Origin: Oasisia sp. SBJ-2009
Taxonomy: Eukaryota; Annelida; Polychaeta; Sabellida; Siboglinidae
Length of the DNA stretch: 64,000 bases
Assembly: GCA_964017155.1 (NCBI GenBank)
Contig: OZ024861.1
Span: forward strand, 14,396,412-14,460,411
Direction of reading: 5' to 3'
The notes below the pieces were generated by a model. That model ran no database searches and was not told the DNA's origin. It was given only the letters and a program-made list of their open reading frames with translations. The translations under genes and the position numbers were made by a program. This document shows positions 1 through 10,599 of the stretch, one piece after another. Positions within the stretch are counted from its first letter, which is position 1; each line of letters starts with the position of its first letter.

Positions 1-426
1 GATTTACTGACTTTGCTTCCAACACAAATAATGCACTCTGCTTAGTCAGTAAATGCAAACTACACAGACATAACAAAATATGTAACAAACACATTTGTTT
101 ACATGTATGCATTAGGAGTTCATTCACTCCATTGGGTGAGTTTCCATTGCTTCAGTTTCAATGTGTACATCCAGTCATAATTGTTATAATAATAATATGT
201 ATATAATGGTAAAGATGATATTGCATTACAATTTGAAAATACTATATATTAACTAGTTGTAAGATACATGGCAAAGTTTATAAATTATTTAGACAATTAT
301 GTAAATAAATACTGAAATATTAAAAACTACAACATTATAATTTAAATAATAATGAAAAAAAAATTAATGAAATAAATAAGGTGTGTATATATTGACAAAT
401 ACATCACGCTGGTGAATATGTATCTA

Positions 427-432
<6 letters not shown>
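1..432. other. AT-rich intergenic sequence
   Basis: No coding or repeat structure is recognised here beyond short A/T runs. The short open frame beginning near 412 is mostly produced by the adjoining TA microsatellite. Confidence 0.6.

Positions 433-490
<58 letters not shown>
433..490. repeat. (TA)n microsatellite
   Basis: An uninterrupted alternating TA run, preceded by a short TGTG stretch. It reads as an Ile-Tyr repeat in an open frame, which is an artefact of the dinucleotide. Confidence 0.97.
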
Positions 491-493
<3 letters not shown>

Positions 494-569
494 GTAATAT
501 ATATTACACATTTTTATGTATATGTAATGTCATGCATAAAATAAAATACAATACAGACAGTACTACAGA

Positions 570-929
570 CTTTCATCAACAAAGGCCTACACAGAATCTC
601 ACAAGTGAAGTGGTCAGACAAGGTATCCAATACTACACTCTGGAAATGGACCAAACAACTACCAATAGCAAATGAAATAAAGAAGAGAAAATGGAGGTCG
701 ATAGATCACACACTCGGGAAATCTCAAGAAACCATCACCAGTCAAGCCACCAGATGGAGCCCCCTGGGAAGAGGCGAGGTAGTCCACGAAACACCTGGCA
801 GAGACACTGAAAGGGAAACAAGAGATGGCTTTCACCAGGAGAGACATGGAGAGGATGGCCATGGACGAAAAACAGTGGCGGTCTTTGGTCAATGACCTAT
901 GCGCCCAGCGAGCAAACAGGCATAAGTAA
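570..929 (+). mobile_element. LINE 3' fragment (RTE/Jockey-like RT C-terminus)
   Basis: This is the C-terminal tail of a non-LTR retrotransposon polyprotein, truncated at its 5' end. In frame one reads KWSDKVSNTTLWKWTKQ, then KKRKWRSIDHTL and ATRWSPLGRG, matching the widespread LINE tail of the form RRRWRWIGHxLR...RWxPxGKRKRGRPxxTWRR. Two frame changes follow: SPRNTWQRH in one frame, then DEKQWRSLVNDLCAQR and a natural stop TAA at 927-929 in another. The stop is followed closely by an AT microsatellite, which may descend from the tail. It is a dead copy; the exact clade is uncertain. Confidence 0.75.
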
Positions 930-948
930 GTAAATATCATTCTGAATA

Positions 949-950
<2 letters not shown>

Positions 951-999
<49 letters not shown>
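951..999. repeat. (AT)n microsatellite
   Basis: Alternating AT run directly downstream of the LINE 3' fragment, about 20 bp after its stop codon. Confidence 0.95.
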
Positions 1000-1002
<3 letters not shown>

Positions 1003-1699
1003 TGGAGTTTTATTGACATGGAAATTACATTAGACATCTTTGTATTGTCGAAAAAATCAAGCTGGAGAATTTACATAGTAGACTCATTGGTACTGACATG
1101 AAACGTATTTTTAATAAAGACATGATTTCTCTCTCAGAATGACTTGACAACAGCGTATATGTGATATATTTTGTTTACATAAATATAGCCATATTCCATG
1201 AACAATGTCACCTTAAATTGATTATGATGTTTAATTTGTTTTGGGTGATTTGTTTGTTATGACTATTACTCCTGATAGTTCTTTCCCAAACAAGGTCTGC
1301 GCAAATCAAAATACGTTTTATTGTACAGTCTACATAGCTACCTAGTAGTGCATATAACTTTGCTACAACAATGTTTATTCTCATTATAGCGAATATTTAA
1401 ATAATTATAGATTGATGGATGAAATGTATTTTAAACCTTAAACAGCTGAGGTTCTCATGCATATATAGGATGTATCGGTGATCTCTTAAAACACGAAAAC
1501 TCTAGGCCAATATATTCCATGAACTATCTTCGTCATTAGTAGGCCGAGGCCCCTACAACAGTATTAAGTGACATCAGGCTGGAGTTGGGGCTACTCGGGG
1601 CTGCCCCAGGAGTTGCACCCCAAATCTTGAGGTAACTCTGTCTTGCAACCACCCCTAATAACTATGTGTCATCTAGGAGCTAATTACCCTAACTTAGGC
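1000..1699. other. intergenic, no feature recognised
   Basis: AT-rich sequence turning more GC-rich after about 1,550. No reading frame, RNA gene or repeat was recognised. Confidence 0.5.
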
Positions 1700-2560
1700 G
1701 GCATTTGGACTTAGGTGGGTGTCATGCAACCGGCCATAGCCCTTCTAATATGGTGGCATCTGCGAACTTTACTAATTTTACAGAGGAGTATTGGATACAT
1801 AGTCATTTATGAACAGGGAGTAGAGAAGCGGGGAAAGGACACATTCCTGGGGAGTTCCACTGTTCAGGATGACAGTGCTGGACACAATGCCGTTCATTTT
1901 GACAACCTTGGGCCACTGCAGAAGGAAGTCAAGAATCCAGTAACACATCTATGCATCTAGTGATAGCAGATGCAGCTTGCCAAAGAGTTTCTGTGGGATG
2001 ACCGTGTCGAACATGGAACTGTAATCTACGAACAGGACGCGTGCATTTATGTAATCTACGAACAGGATGCGTGCATATAATATGTTTGGAGACTCCACGT
2101 GCTGCATACAAAAATGCAGGGCCAAGGCACCAGCATCATCAGTGTATCGGTTGTCCATATAGGTGAACTGGAGTGGATCCGTATTGGAGTTGGTGACATA
2201 CTTCAGATGCGTAAGGACTGTCAGTCGCTCCAAAACCTTCACCACCACTGACGTCAGAGCCACGGGGCAGTAGTCGTTCAGCGCGTTTACCTTGGACTTC
2301 TTCCGTACAGGAATTATGGTCGCTGCCTTAAAACACAGAGGAACAGTGCGCTGATGGAGAGAGGCGGTAAATTGGTTTATGAATACAGGTGTTAATTAAC
2401 CAGCGCAGTGTTTCAATGTGGAGGTGGAAGCGTCGTCAGGACCAGCTGCCTTCCTGCTGCTCTACTGCTTGAATAGCTTTCTCATCTCGTGGTCTTGCAC
2501 ATTGCAGGGAGGAGAGAGTGACACAGCAGGGTCGGGCAGGCTGACCGATATAGGCGTCGA
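1700..2560 (-). mobile_element. decayed Rex1-like LINE reverse transcriptase fragment
   Basis: On the minus strand this reads as the palm region of a non-LTR reverse transcriptase. In order it shows a KAAGPDDAS block, FKAATIIPV, VALTSVVVKVLERL, DPLQFTY, ALALHFCMQH, the ARILFVDY catalytic block, then LFGKLHLLSLDA, and in another frame SGTPQECVLSPLLYSLF (usually TPQGCVLSPLLY). The FADD box is degraded to FADAT-like in a shifted frame. Several stops and frameshifts make it non-functional. These motifs resemble the Rex1/Babar group of the CR1 superfamily. Both ends of the element are missing. Confidence 0.8.
2021..2080. repeat. 30-bp direct duplication inside the RT fragment
   Basis: Two adjacent copies of a 30-bp segment starting GTAATCTACGAACAGGA (2,021-2,050 and 2,051-2,080), with few differences. 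On the minus strand it is an in-frame duplication of ten residues around the ARVLFVDY catalytic block, giving two successive FVDY motifs. Confidence 0.9.
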
Positions 2561-3307
2561 TTGGGTACAAACAAATATTCTGTCATAACTTTCTTACATA
2601 ATAGGGCATGTCGTTTCCTCCTAGGTGGAAAATACCGTTCCACTAACAAAAGCTCTGGTATCGTTTAATTAATATGAATACATCTAGAGTGACAATTTTT
2701 TATATGGATGATGCAAATGGCCGCAAGTGGAATAAGAAATTGGTGCTATGATGTACACCGTCGTTTTAATCATCTAAATATGCATGATGTTATTAATGCA
2801 AGAGGTCATGTTGTTGCAAGGACCGTAAAACAACACATCAGTGTTTATCTGTCAGAAACAAACTGCTATTATCAAAATAGAATGTACTCGAATCAAACTA
2901 CGAACTAACAAACAATTCAAAACCAATTGTATAACTGAGCACTATGTGAAACAAATTAGGAAAAGAAGTAATTAATCAGCACTTGCAAAATTTCGATGTG
3001 GTGTCGCATCAATGAAAACTGAAACTGGGCGTTTTGAACGCCTCGTCTATAAAATTATAACTGTCAACAGCTGCATGTATGACCCACTCATGTATGGTTC
3101 GGTTATAAACACTGATTCCATGGTACAATAAGTAGACCAACTGGTGTAATCACACTACCATGATCCAATATTGCCGGTCCAATATAAGAGTGCAATTAGT
3201 CCAATTTTAAATACTAGTTACTTTAACCGGATCTATTTCAATTTGTCCTAAATAACTCTGAAATTATTGCAGTTCCATGTGTAATTGCGCAGCACTTTAA
3301 AGAGCAT

Positions 3308-3309
<2 letters not shown>
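2561..3309. other. intergenic, no feature recognised
   Basis: AT-rich sequence. A 66-residue open frame at 2,708-2,908 (+) has no recognisable motif, and nothing supports it as a gene. Confidence 0.5.

Positions 3310-3395
<86 letters not shown>
3310..3395. repeat. (CA)n microsatellite with short TA end
   Basis: About 39 CA dinucleotides in a row followed by TATATA. Confidence 0.97.
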
Positions 3396-3594
3396 CGAAT
3401 GCTAACAGAAATGATTTGTTATCCTTATCAGGATGGACATTATTTGACATCATTTTAGGTCGTCCAATTTCCTAGCAGCTATATAGGCCTAGACTATAAT
3501 AATTGTATATACATTATTTATGAGTTTGCTTGGATGTCGGAAGGCTTCATCCAGTATAGAATCCTGGCTATACACAGTTTTTGAAATGAAATAT

Positions 3595-5250
3595 TACCTT
3601 AGGATACCTTAGAACGGTTCTGGTCGTAGGACTCTGTGTTCCTCTGTGATCAGCTCTTCGGTTTCATAATCTATTAATATAAGTCCTGTGTTCCAGTTCT
3701 ATTGTTAGTTATTCTTAATGGTGCTTCAAACTCATACACAATATCCTGGGTATACCAGAATTTGTCTAGTCGTGTTTTGAATGATTCTAGGATTTAGCTG
3801 TGTCAGGGAGACTACTCCATGGTTCGGTAATACATTTGTTTCTTAGGTTTAATTTGGCTCTTTGTGACTAATTGTAGAGAATATCCCCTGTTTTCTGTTC
3901 TTTGTGATATTTCATTGTTTCTCAAACTATTTGGTACAGATTCGTAGTCATAAATATTGTATGTTATTGTGTAGACTTCAATCATATCTACTCTTAAACT
4001 TCGATATGCTAATGTAGGTAGTTTAAGTAACTTAAGTCTTTCTATATATGATAGTTCTCTCATACCTGCTAATTCTTTAATGGCTATTCTCTTAATGTTT
4101 TCTAAGGCAATTTTTGGTTTTATCGTATATGGGTGTCATACTGCCATGGAGCAGTTTAGGTGTGATCTAACCATTGTTTTGTAGAGTGGCAAAAAAGTAT
4201 ATTTATCTAGAAATTGGAAGGTTCTTCTAATTATTTTGGTCATTTTAGTTGCCTTATTTACCACATGGCTTATACGTTCGTCAACTATAAGTTTGGTTCA
4301 AAAGGTACCCCTAAGTATTTTTGTTTATCATATGTGTCTATTGTTTTTCTAACATTGTTCGTTGTCGTATAATATATATTTTCACCTACGTTATGTTTTC
4401 CAATTTCCATGTTTACCTTTATCTGGTTGATGTTTAAGCATCCAATTTTCACTCAATTTCTCTACGACCGTTATATCCTGTTTTAGTATACGTACTTTGG
4501 TCATCCCTATTCATTATGGATCTAAACATGTTGATGTCATCAGCAAATAGGAATGTGTTGGATTGAGTTAGGGTTGGTAAAACATTTATGTATAAAAGAG
4601 GATTCGGACTGATCACTGTGGTATTCCAGATGTTACGTCGTGCCAGTTTGATTCTTTACAATTTACTGCCACATTTTGTCTTCTGTTTGAGATGAATGCC
4701 TCTAATGCTCTATCCAATTTACTATTTCTTTACTAATATTTAAACTTTTTAATGTTCTTATTAGTATTTTATGTGGTACAGTGTCAAAGGCCTTTTTGAA
4801 GTTCATGTATATAACATTTGTGTGGTGTCCCCTGTCTACATTGGTCCAGGTATCTAGTATTGTTATTAGTTGTAAAACTGTAGATCTGCAAGAAATAAAA
4901 ACATACGGTTTAGGACTGAAATGGACAATTTCTTTTATGTAACTGGTAATGTGATTTTTGATTATTTTTTCCATGCATTTACAGACTATGCATGTTAGAC
5001 TGTTTGGACGGTAAATTACAGGCTAATGTTTTATTTCCATTTGTGTAGATTGCTGATAGTTGTGCATCCTTCCAATCATCAGGAATACAACATGTTTTAC
5101 TGATGAGTGATGTTTCAAATATTTTACACAATCACAGAGGGTGACAAATTACATCTGACAGCTCCATTAGTAGCCTTAGTCAGGACCAGGTGGTTTACTA
5201 ATGTTAAGTTCTTTTAACATTTATGATACTGTGTTTTCAGTTGTATTTAA
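3595..5250 (-). mobile_element. decayed CR1/L2-like LINE, 3' part of RT ORF
   Basis: Minus-strand remnant of a non-LTR retrotransposon. Reading from 5,250 downwards: LNISKPPGPD, YRPNSLTCIVCKCMEKII, IYMNFKKAFDTVPHKIL (catalytic Asp replaced by Asn in the usual YxDFxKAFD), SGIPQ followed by a stop, an intact LFADDIN box near 4,540, then ERLKLLKLPTLAYRSLR and SFKTRLDKFW at the C-terminus. Stops and frameshifts occur throughout. The 3' end at 3,595-3,614 is two copies of a 10-bp repeat (TACCTTAGGA / TACCTTAGAA), the short tandem tail typical of CR1/L2 elements in place of poly-A. Confidence 0.85.
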
Positions 5251-6514
5251 TTTATTCATTCATGTGTTGTTGTTTACTGTGGGCATAGTTGGAATAAACC
5301 GTGGCTGTTCTGTATTGCATATGAAATAATAATTTTCTAATTTTTGAATCGCTCGCCCACATGAATGCCACCACACCGTCTTTCGTGGCCATATTAGTGC
5401 ACTAAGACGCAACAATTGTAAAACGTAGATATACCTGGGTATATGGTTGATAGAACGCAATGAAGTATGAAATGTAGCCAACAATGGGGTAGGTCAGGAT
5501 TCTACATTAGTACCGAATATTTGCCAAACATGGTCATGGGCATGGCACAGCCACAGTCCCCTATACTGGCGCACAGCATTACTCGATCGGTAGTGTATTT
5601 CTAAAATGTTCCACATATTGAAAATATAAGTTTGGGATATAGTTAACTTAAATGCGTGCTGCTGACCTTCATATACTATATTCGACGACATAATTTCTGA
5701 TAAGGTTTTGGTACTCTGTGCGATCTTGTAAACTGTAAATTGTCAACAGCGACGCTCCCGCTGAAAGTTTATACCGTCCGTGTGTGCGGAAATAGTTTCC
5801 TCAATAATATGGCGGCGTCTGGTATCAGATTTTTTTAAATTCTTCGACATGTAAAAAAAGACGCATGCTGCTGACAAATGGACGGTTGGACGTATGTTTG
5901 GGCATATTTCGACAAAGAATGAATGCGTTTTTGCCAAACTGTACTAATTGTGTAACATGGCTACCCCTCCACGTCCAAATGCCCTTTTATGGCTATTCCG
6001 TTATACAAAATGTTAATATATTAAATTTTAGGGTTAGTTTTAAGATTAGGTTTTAAATAGGTTGAGGACCGGTCTGGTTCTGAATTCTTACGTAGTCGCC
6101 AACGACCAAGGCTGGTAGACGTTTCGCGTGCTCAGACCAGTATTCAGACATGCCACATGATACGGATTACCCGAATCCGATACGGATTTTGGCTGTTTTT
6201 TAAGTTTTGATACGGATTGTAACTACATTTATGGAGACATTATTTTTAACCATATTATGCCTTCTATGCGTCACAAAACTATACTGCATAATGGAATATT
6301 TGTTTACTGTTAGTGACTAAGTAAAGCGATTCGAAACGAACTAACTAAACCACCGATTAGTTTATTGTAGCACACAATGAGGTACCACAATAATTCTTCC
6401 GACAGAGGGCGCTCTGACACAACTAGGGTCTTTGTGCCGTCTTTTACGTATTCTTGACGTGTGTAAAATGCGGCACCATTTTGCAAACAGTTTGTGGAAC
6501 GCTTGTTTTAATCA
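5251..6514. other. intergenic, no gene recognised
   Basis: Mixed sequence with no recognisable protein. It becomes more CpG-rich around 5,745-5,830, with an ATATGGCGGCGTC (YY1-like) site near 5,806. Open frames of 60-75 residues on both strands carry no motif. Confidence 0.45.
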
Positions 6515-6850
6515 TCTTACAATTGAACTCGCATGACTCCGAAGCCTCATACATAGCTAAATATGGATACAGTCTGACATATCCGTCATTGTGAAAGTAT
6601 AATATGTACATTAATCAACATTTACAACCGATGGAACGTCGACTGGTGGCCCGATGACGGGTTTGCTGGCTCGATGCCGGAAACGATGTCTAAAATCATG
6701 TATAGCTCGCCGTATGCATCACACGAAACTGCTGCGTCTTCACACATAGTTATATATTGATATCGTATACCATGTCCGTCAATATGAAACCATAATGTCT
6801 ACATTAATGTACATTTACAGTCGATTAAACGTCGCTGGACGTTCGATTGA
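6515..6850. repeat. diverged ~190-bp direct duplication
   Basis: The segment around 6,581-6,646 (ATCCGTCATTGTGAAAGTAT onward) recurs in diverged form around 6,773-6,838 (TGTCCGTCAATATGAAACCA onward). Both contain ACATTAAT, CATTTACA and AACGTCG in the same order. The spacing is about 190 bp, and similarity extends some way upstream (CATAGCTAAATAT against CATAGTTATATAT). Confidence 0.65.
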
Positions 6851-6879
6851 ATTCAGTGCTAAGATGGCGTTGTTTTGGC

Positions 6880-6939
6880 TGTTCTGTCTATTGAACATAC
6901 GGCATGCTGTTCTGTCTATTGACCACGCATACGGCATGC
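6880..6939. repeat. 28/32-bp tandem duplication
   Basis: Two adjacent copies beginning TGTTCTGTCTATTGA and ending ACGGCATGC (6,880-6,907 and 6,908-6,939). The second has a 4-bp insertion. Confidence 0.85.
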
Positions 6940-7431
6940 CCACATACAAACTATCGCTGGCTACGCGCCTACACGGTCAATAGCTAATTGACGATGATTT
7001 AAACAAGGGGTCAGCAAAACATGAAAATAAATCCACGCTAGTCGCTGAAGGCGCTGATACACAACTAGGGTCTAGTTGCGTATTAGCGCCTCTAGCGAAT
7101 AACGTGGATTTGTGGAAGCTCATTAGATTGCGCGTTGGTAAATTTTAGTTCAGAAAACTGCGGCAGGTGGCTCAACGGGTGGGAACGGGGCGCGTGGTAA
7201 GCGAGTCTAGGCGCGTGGCAGACGCGTGACGGTTATGAAAAGCAGTACAGGAAATGGAGCTCGACGCCGAGTTCTATGAAATCGCCTGCATTTCTGATTT
7301 CAAAATGTTGACGCTTGCCAGTGAAACTTCGATATACGCGCGAACTGCTGAAAAATTGTCATTATTTGATGACACTGTCTGTTTTACGGTACGCAGTTTA
7401 AACGTGCTGAAGTGAAGTAAAACTTCGGTAA

Positions 7432-7521
7432 TCTTCCAGTTAACTGGCCCCAATAATCGAAAAAAACGTGGAAAAACCGTTTTGAAAAGGCCTTAATAAT
7501 TTAGGCCAGTTAACTGGAAGA
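7432..7521. repeat. perfect 18-bp inverted repeat with palindromic arms
   Basis: TCTTCCAGTTAACTGGCC at 7,432-7,449 is exactly reverse-complementary to 7,504-7,521, with a 54-bp A-rich spacer. Each arm also contains the 12-bp palindrome CCAGTTAACTGG, so the arms are direct as well as inverted repeats. It could be the termini of a 90-bp MITE or a foldback, or a transcribed hairpin. No coding sequence lies inside. Confidence 0.9.
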
Positions 7522-8215
7522 GCTGATTAATTATACGGATTCTTACAAAATCTTAGGTCAAAAATACGGATTGCCATCCCAAAAATGTGGCAAGTCTGAG
7601 TATTCGGCAGCACGCATGTGCGATATTGTGCAATAGGGCCCGTAAGTGTGTCACGATAAATGGCGTGACTCCGCGCGATTGGAGCTCATTGGGGTCTAAG
7701 CGAGACAATTGGGGACTGGTCACAAGAATAATATACAATAAAATAGTTTACGGGATTTGCATTTTACATTGCTGTACATTGTGGTTTCGATAAGCACTTA
7801 TATCTGACAAGTTGTCTAAATTCGCATAATCATAACACATGTGTACGTTCGCCCCAAACAGGTTGTACTACGCGAAAAATGGCACTTTTCATTAGTATTC
7901 AAGATCGCCAAACGCAAGTACTTGCCGCTATTGCCATGGCAACCACCATTATAATCGATTAAAATTCATGATTTCCGTCATCGTTGTCACCGGCAAGGTG
8001 TTCCACAGCTTCTGCTTGTAATAATCCTTCGGACAGTATAACTGAAATAGTTAGACTGGAACCGTTCGATTATTACAACCAAAAACAAAACAAAGTCCTA
8101 TACGTTAACATGGAGAATATGGACCTCCTGCCCCCAACTGCCCCCAGCCTCGTTTTCGCGCGCGAGACTGACACGCCCTATATGGGGATGAGCGAAGTAT
8201 TTCACTATCTTCCAA
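7522..8215. other. intergenic; RFX-like palindrome at 7,930-7,943
   Basis: No gene recognised. ATTGCCATGGCAAC at 7,930-7,943 contains a 12-bp perfect palindrome and is one base from an RFX X-box (GTTGCCATGGCAAC). A single such site has little weight. Confidence 0.35.
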
Positions 8216-8816
8216 CATTTAATACGCATGCAGCCGCAGGTAATTTGGTGTCCGGGTCGGGGGTGTTACGGTACTGGAGGATTGCACGCTGAAAGGCATT
8301 CGTGTCCAGGTCGCCCTTGTCGCCCGTGTTGTCTGTGATGAGACGCTTGATGGTCTTCACACCGATCTCTGCCCTACAGTTGCTGTGGGGGAAGGCAACT
8401 GATGAGAGTCGGTGGTCTACACCCCATGCAGACAGGAAGAGGCGGGTGGCCTTTGCAATGTATTCCGGTCGGTCTTAGGTTGAGATTTCATCGCTATCGG
8501 GGATGCCGTAAATCGCAAACGAGCGTCTTAGGCTATTAATCCGCTCCACCCGTGGTTCTCTCCACAATTGGCCAGTTGGAATATCGGTCGGCAATAATGA
8601 GGCAGGTCAGGGACGCTTGGCTGAGAAGGTGCCATGCGGTTACAGTGCTCAAGGTTGGCTCGGGTAACATTGATCGCTGAGGTTATTCCAGGCCAGAAGA
8701 TGGACGGCTCGGTATGTGCCATCATGGATGTTGTCCCCTGATGGGCGGAGTGGAGTGCCGAGAGTATGTCTTGCTGTAGGCTCAGCGGAATGACAACTCT
8801 GTCCATGTAGATGATT

Positions 8817-9186
8817 CTTCTTCTTCTACTGATCAGCCAACATAAATGTTTTGATGATTATATTGATTTGTGGAGGTTGCAGTAGACACTTCTGAAATGT
8901 AGTGAAAGGGTGTGTGGCATAGTAGAGGGGGGTAGTATACATAAGAAACATAAGAAACAAAGGGGAGGGGAAGGGGAGGGGGAGGGGGTGGTATATCGTG
9001 GTTACAGGTGGGCAGCAAGGCTGGACTTGAAACAGTCCAGGGACTTGGCTGCCCCTATTTCATGGGGCAGGCTGTTCCATTCAGGTATGGTCCGGGGGAA
9101 GAATAACATCTGTCTGTGCTTTGTCCTGCAATAGGGGATGTTGTAGTTGTGTGTGTTGTTCTTTCTGTGGCTCGATATGTTTTCTG
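8817..9186 (-). mobile_element. LINE 3' fragment nested in the gypsy remnant
   Basis: A 370-bp insertion flanked by TGATT direct repeats at 8,812-8,816 and 9,187-9,191. On the minus strand it encodes LFFPRTIPEWNSLPHEIG and SLDCFKSSLAAHL, then a TAA stop at 9,002-9,004. This is the typical C-terminus of a non-LTR retrotransposon. A pyrimidine-rich 3' UTR (purine run at 8,945-8,990 on the plus strand) and an (AAG)n tail at the 3' end follow. The gypsy reading frame is continuous if the insertion and one repeat copy are ignored, which confirms the borders. It is strongly 5'-truncated. Confidence 0.85.
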
Positions 9187-9574
9187 TGATTACTCCATCC
9201 GATGTGTGGAGATGCCAAGGTACCGGTGAAAGTGGTGCAATGCATGAGGTAGCTCGTGGCGAAATTGTGGCACGTCATTCTCTATAAGGGATAAGAGAAG
9301 GTGCATGTCTTCATCACTAGCTGTGGCCTCTCTCACACAATCCCAGGTTACGGAGTGGCGCGATTCGAGCGAGTATGTCGATATATCGGTAGTGCTGCTG
9401 TCCTGGTCCGCCGCTTCCTGTGTGCGGATTCCTGCTAAGAACATGCGTTGAATGGCCATGGCGTTCTGAGTGTGTGCGATATCGTCGGGCAGGCAGAGTA
9501 TTTCTGGGTTGGTGTCGCCAGAGGGGTCTCGGGAAATAGCGTCCGTGCCTTGTTGTGAATGCCAGATATGTCCC

Positions 9575-9770
9575 CTGTGTGGGATCTTTTACTCCCCGTG
9601 GCGTAGACACCAGATAGAAGGACCACCGGCTTTTTGTGTCTCTTCCGAAAGACACAGGCAATATGAGGCGAACGAAAATGCCTAAGTTTCGAAACGGCAG
9701 GTGGGATTGAACCACCGTCCCCTCGATTGACAGTCCGGCGCTCTACCGCGCGACCACCGCTCCCCACTGA
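9575..9770 (-). mobile_element. tRNA-derived SINE nested in the gypsy remnant
   Basis: On the minus strand, 9,765-9,696 resembles a tRNA: GGGGAGCGG start, A-box-like GTCGCGCGGTAGAGCG, a loop CTGTCAA with a GTC (Asp-like) anticodon, and B box GGTTCAATCCC (9,703-9,713). The anticodon stem is mismatched and there is no complementary 3' acceptor strand, so it is a SINE head and not a tRNA gene. A body of about 120 bp follows, ending near AAAAGATCCCACACAGG. The gypsy frame breaks off before it (KEKTLRYRF) and resumes after it (ISGIHNKA). Target duplications are not clear, so the borders are approximate. Confidence 0.65.
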
Positions 9771-10174
9771 ACCTGAACCTGTACCTCAGGGTTTTCTCCT
9801 TGGTGTTCCTTAGGCGTGTGTTCGTGATGACGTCAAGGGAGCGGTCACCCAGTATCTCCAACAGCGGTCTGTGGTCAACCGCCACGATAAGGTCACTACA
9901 TTCGAGTACAAAGAATCTGGCCTTGTCAAGGGCTTCCGCTACCACTAGAGCATCCCCTTCAGGGGCATACCGGGATCCATCTGCATAAGTGAATCGGGAC
10001 TTGCCACTAGAGAGACTTTCCATCCGATGGACGAAATTAATATAAATGTTACGTGTTTATTTAGTCACTAAACGTATGTTTCTGAATCAGCACTTTTACG
10101 CTATTAATTTATTTAGTATTTATTTATTTATTTATAATAATATGTGTATTATGGTTTTATTTAATTTACGCAGT

Positions 10175-10218
10175 AAAGCGCCAGAGAGAATTGTAAATCG
10201 ACAAGATATCGGCGCTTT
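10175..10218. repeat. 8-bp inverted repeat AAAGCGCC/GGCGCTTT
   Basis: AAAGCGCC at 10,175-10,182 and GGCGCTTT at 10,211-10,218 form a perfect stem with a 28-bp loop. A similar hairpin lies in the LINE tail at 10,945-10,982, so this may be a remnant of a related 3' end. Confidence 0.6.
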
Positions 10219-10394
10219 CTAAATTCCTGTTATTATAATCATCATTATTCACTTTGTTTATATCGACCTACAACATCAGTAGTAACATCAACCGAGACAA
10301 GTACCTTGCCTTTCCCTGTGATGCACCTCACTGTCGTTTCCCAGGTTAATCCAGAAAGTTGTTCAGTTTCCAATCACTTCCCGTGTCTCTGCAA

Positions 10395-10520
10395 GACGTG
10401 GGCGGAAATGGCGTGTGGTAGCAGTTACGTCACTTCCGGTTGGTTTCACTCGGCTCCCTGCCCTGGCGCTTCGACACCAATCGTTGCCATTGCTAAACAC
10501 AATTTCCTTTTTTCGTATAA
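10395..10520. promoter_or_regulatory. small CpG-rich patch with CRE/ETS-like motif
   Basis: A locally GC- and CpG-rich patch containing TTACGTCACTTCCGG (10,425-10,439), which overlaps CRE-like TACGTCA and ETS-like CTTCCGG. Such pairs are common in metazoan housekeeping promoters, but no transcript or first exon can be seen nearby. Confidence 0.2.
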
Positions 10521-10599
10521 TTGTAATCAATAATTTACCTCAGAGGGAGGAGAGGGGGTTCAAAAAAAGGCGTACTCATTGTACGCTTCCGAAAATGTT

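Larger units (their letters stand above)
8216..10025 (-). mobile_element. decayed Ty3/gypsy pol remnant (RNase H to integrase)
   Basis: Minus strand, read from 10,025 downwards. First comes an RNase H block: SRYAPEGDALVVAEALDKA, CSDLIVAVDHRPLLEILGD, KEKTLRYRF. Next is a linker with GIHNKA, then the integrase zinc finger: HSAHQG (HxxxH) and EHCNRMAPSQ, with the first Cys of the CxxC pair replaced by Leu. The core follows with [49 protein letters not shown] and [10 protein letters not shown] near 8,290. The region of the first catalytic Asp of the DDE core is deleted, and there are stops and frameshifts. No LTRs were found. Two younger elements are nested inside (8,817-9,186 and about 9,575-9,770). 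Confidence 0.85.

Noticed and set aside
412..675. Open frame across the TA microsatellite (Ile-Tyr run)
   Set aside because: Produced by the dinucleotide repeat; the same happens at 12,848-13,187.
8945..8990. Purine-rich GGGGAGGGG run as a regulatory or G4 element
   Set aside because: It is the pyrimidine-rich 3' UTR of the nested LINE fragment read from the other strand.
9696..9765. Functional tRNA gene
   Set aside because: Mismatched anticodon stem and no complementary 3' acceptor strand; it is followed by a SINE-like body inside a gypsy element.
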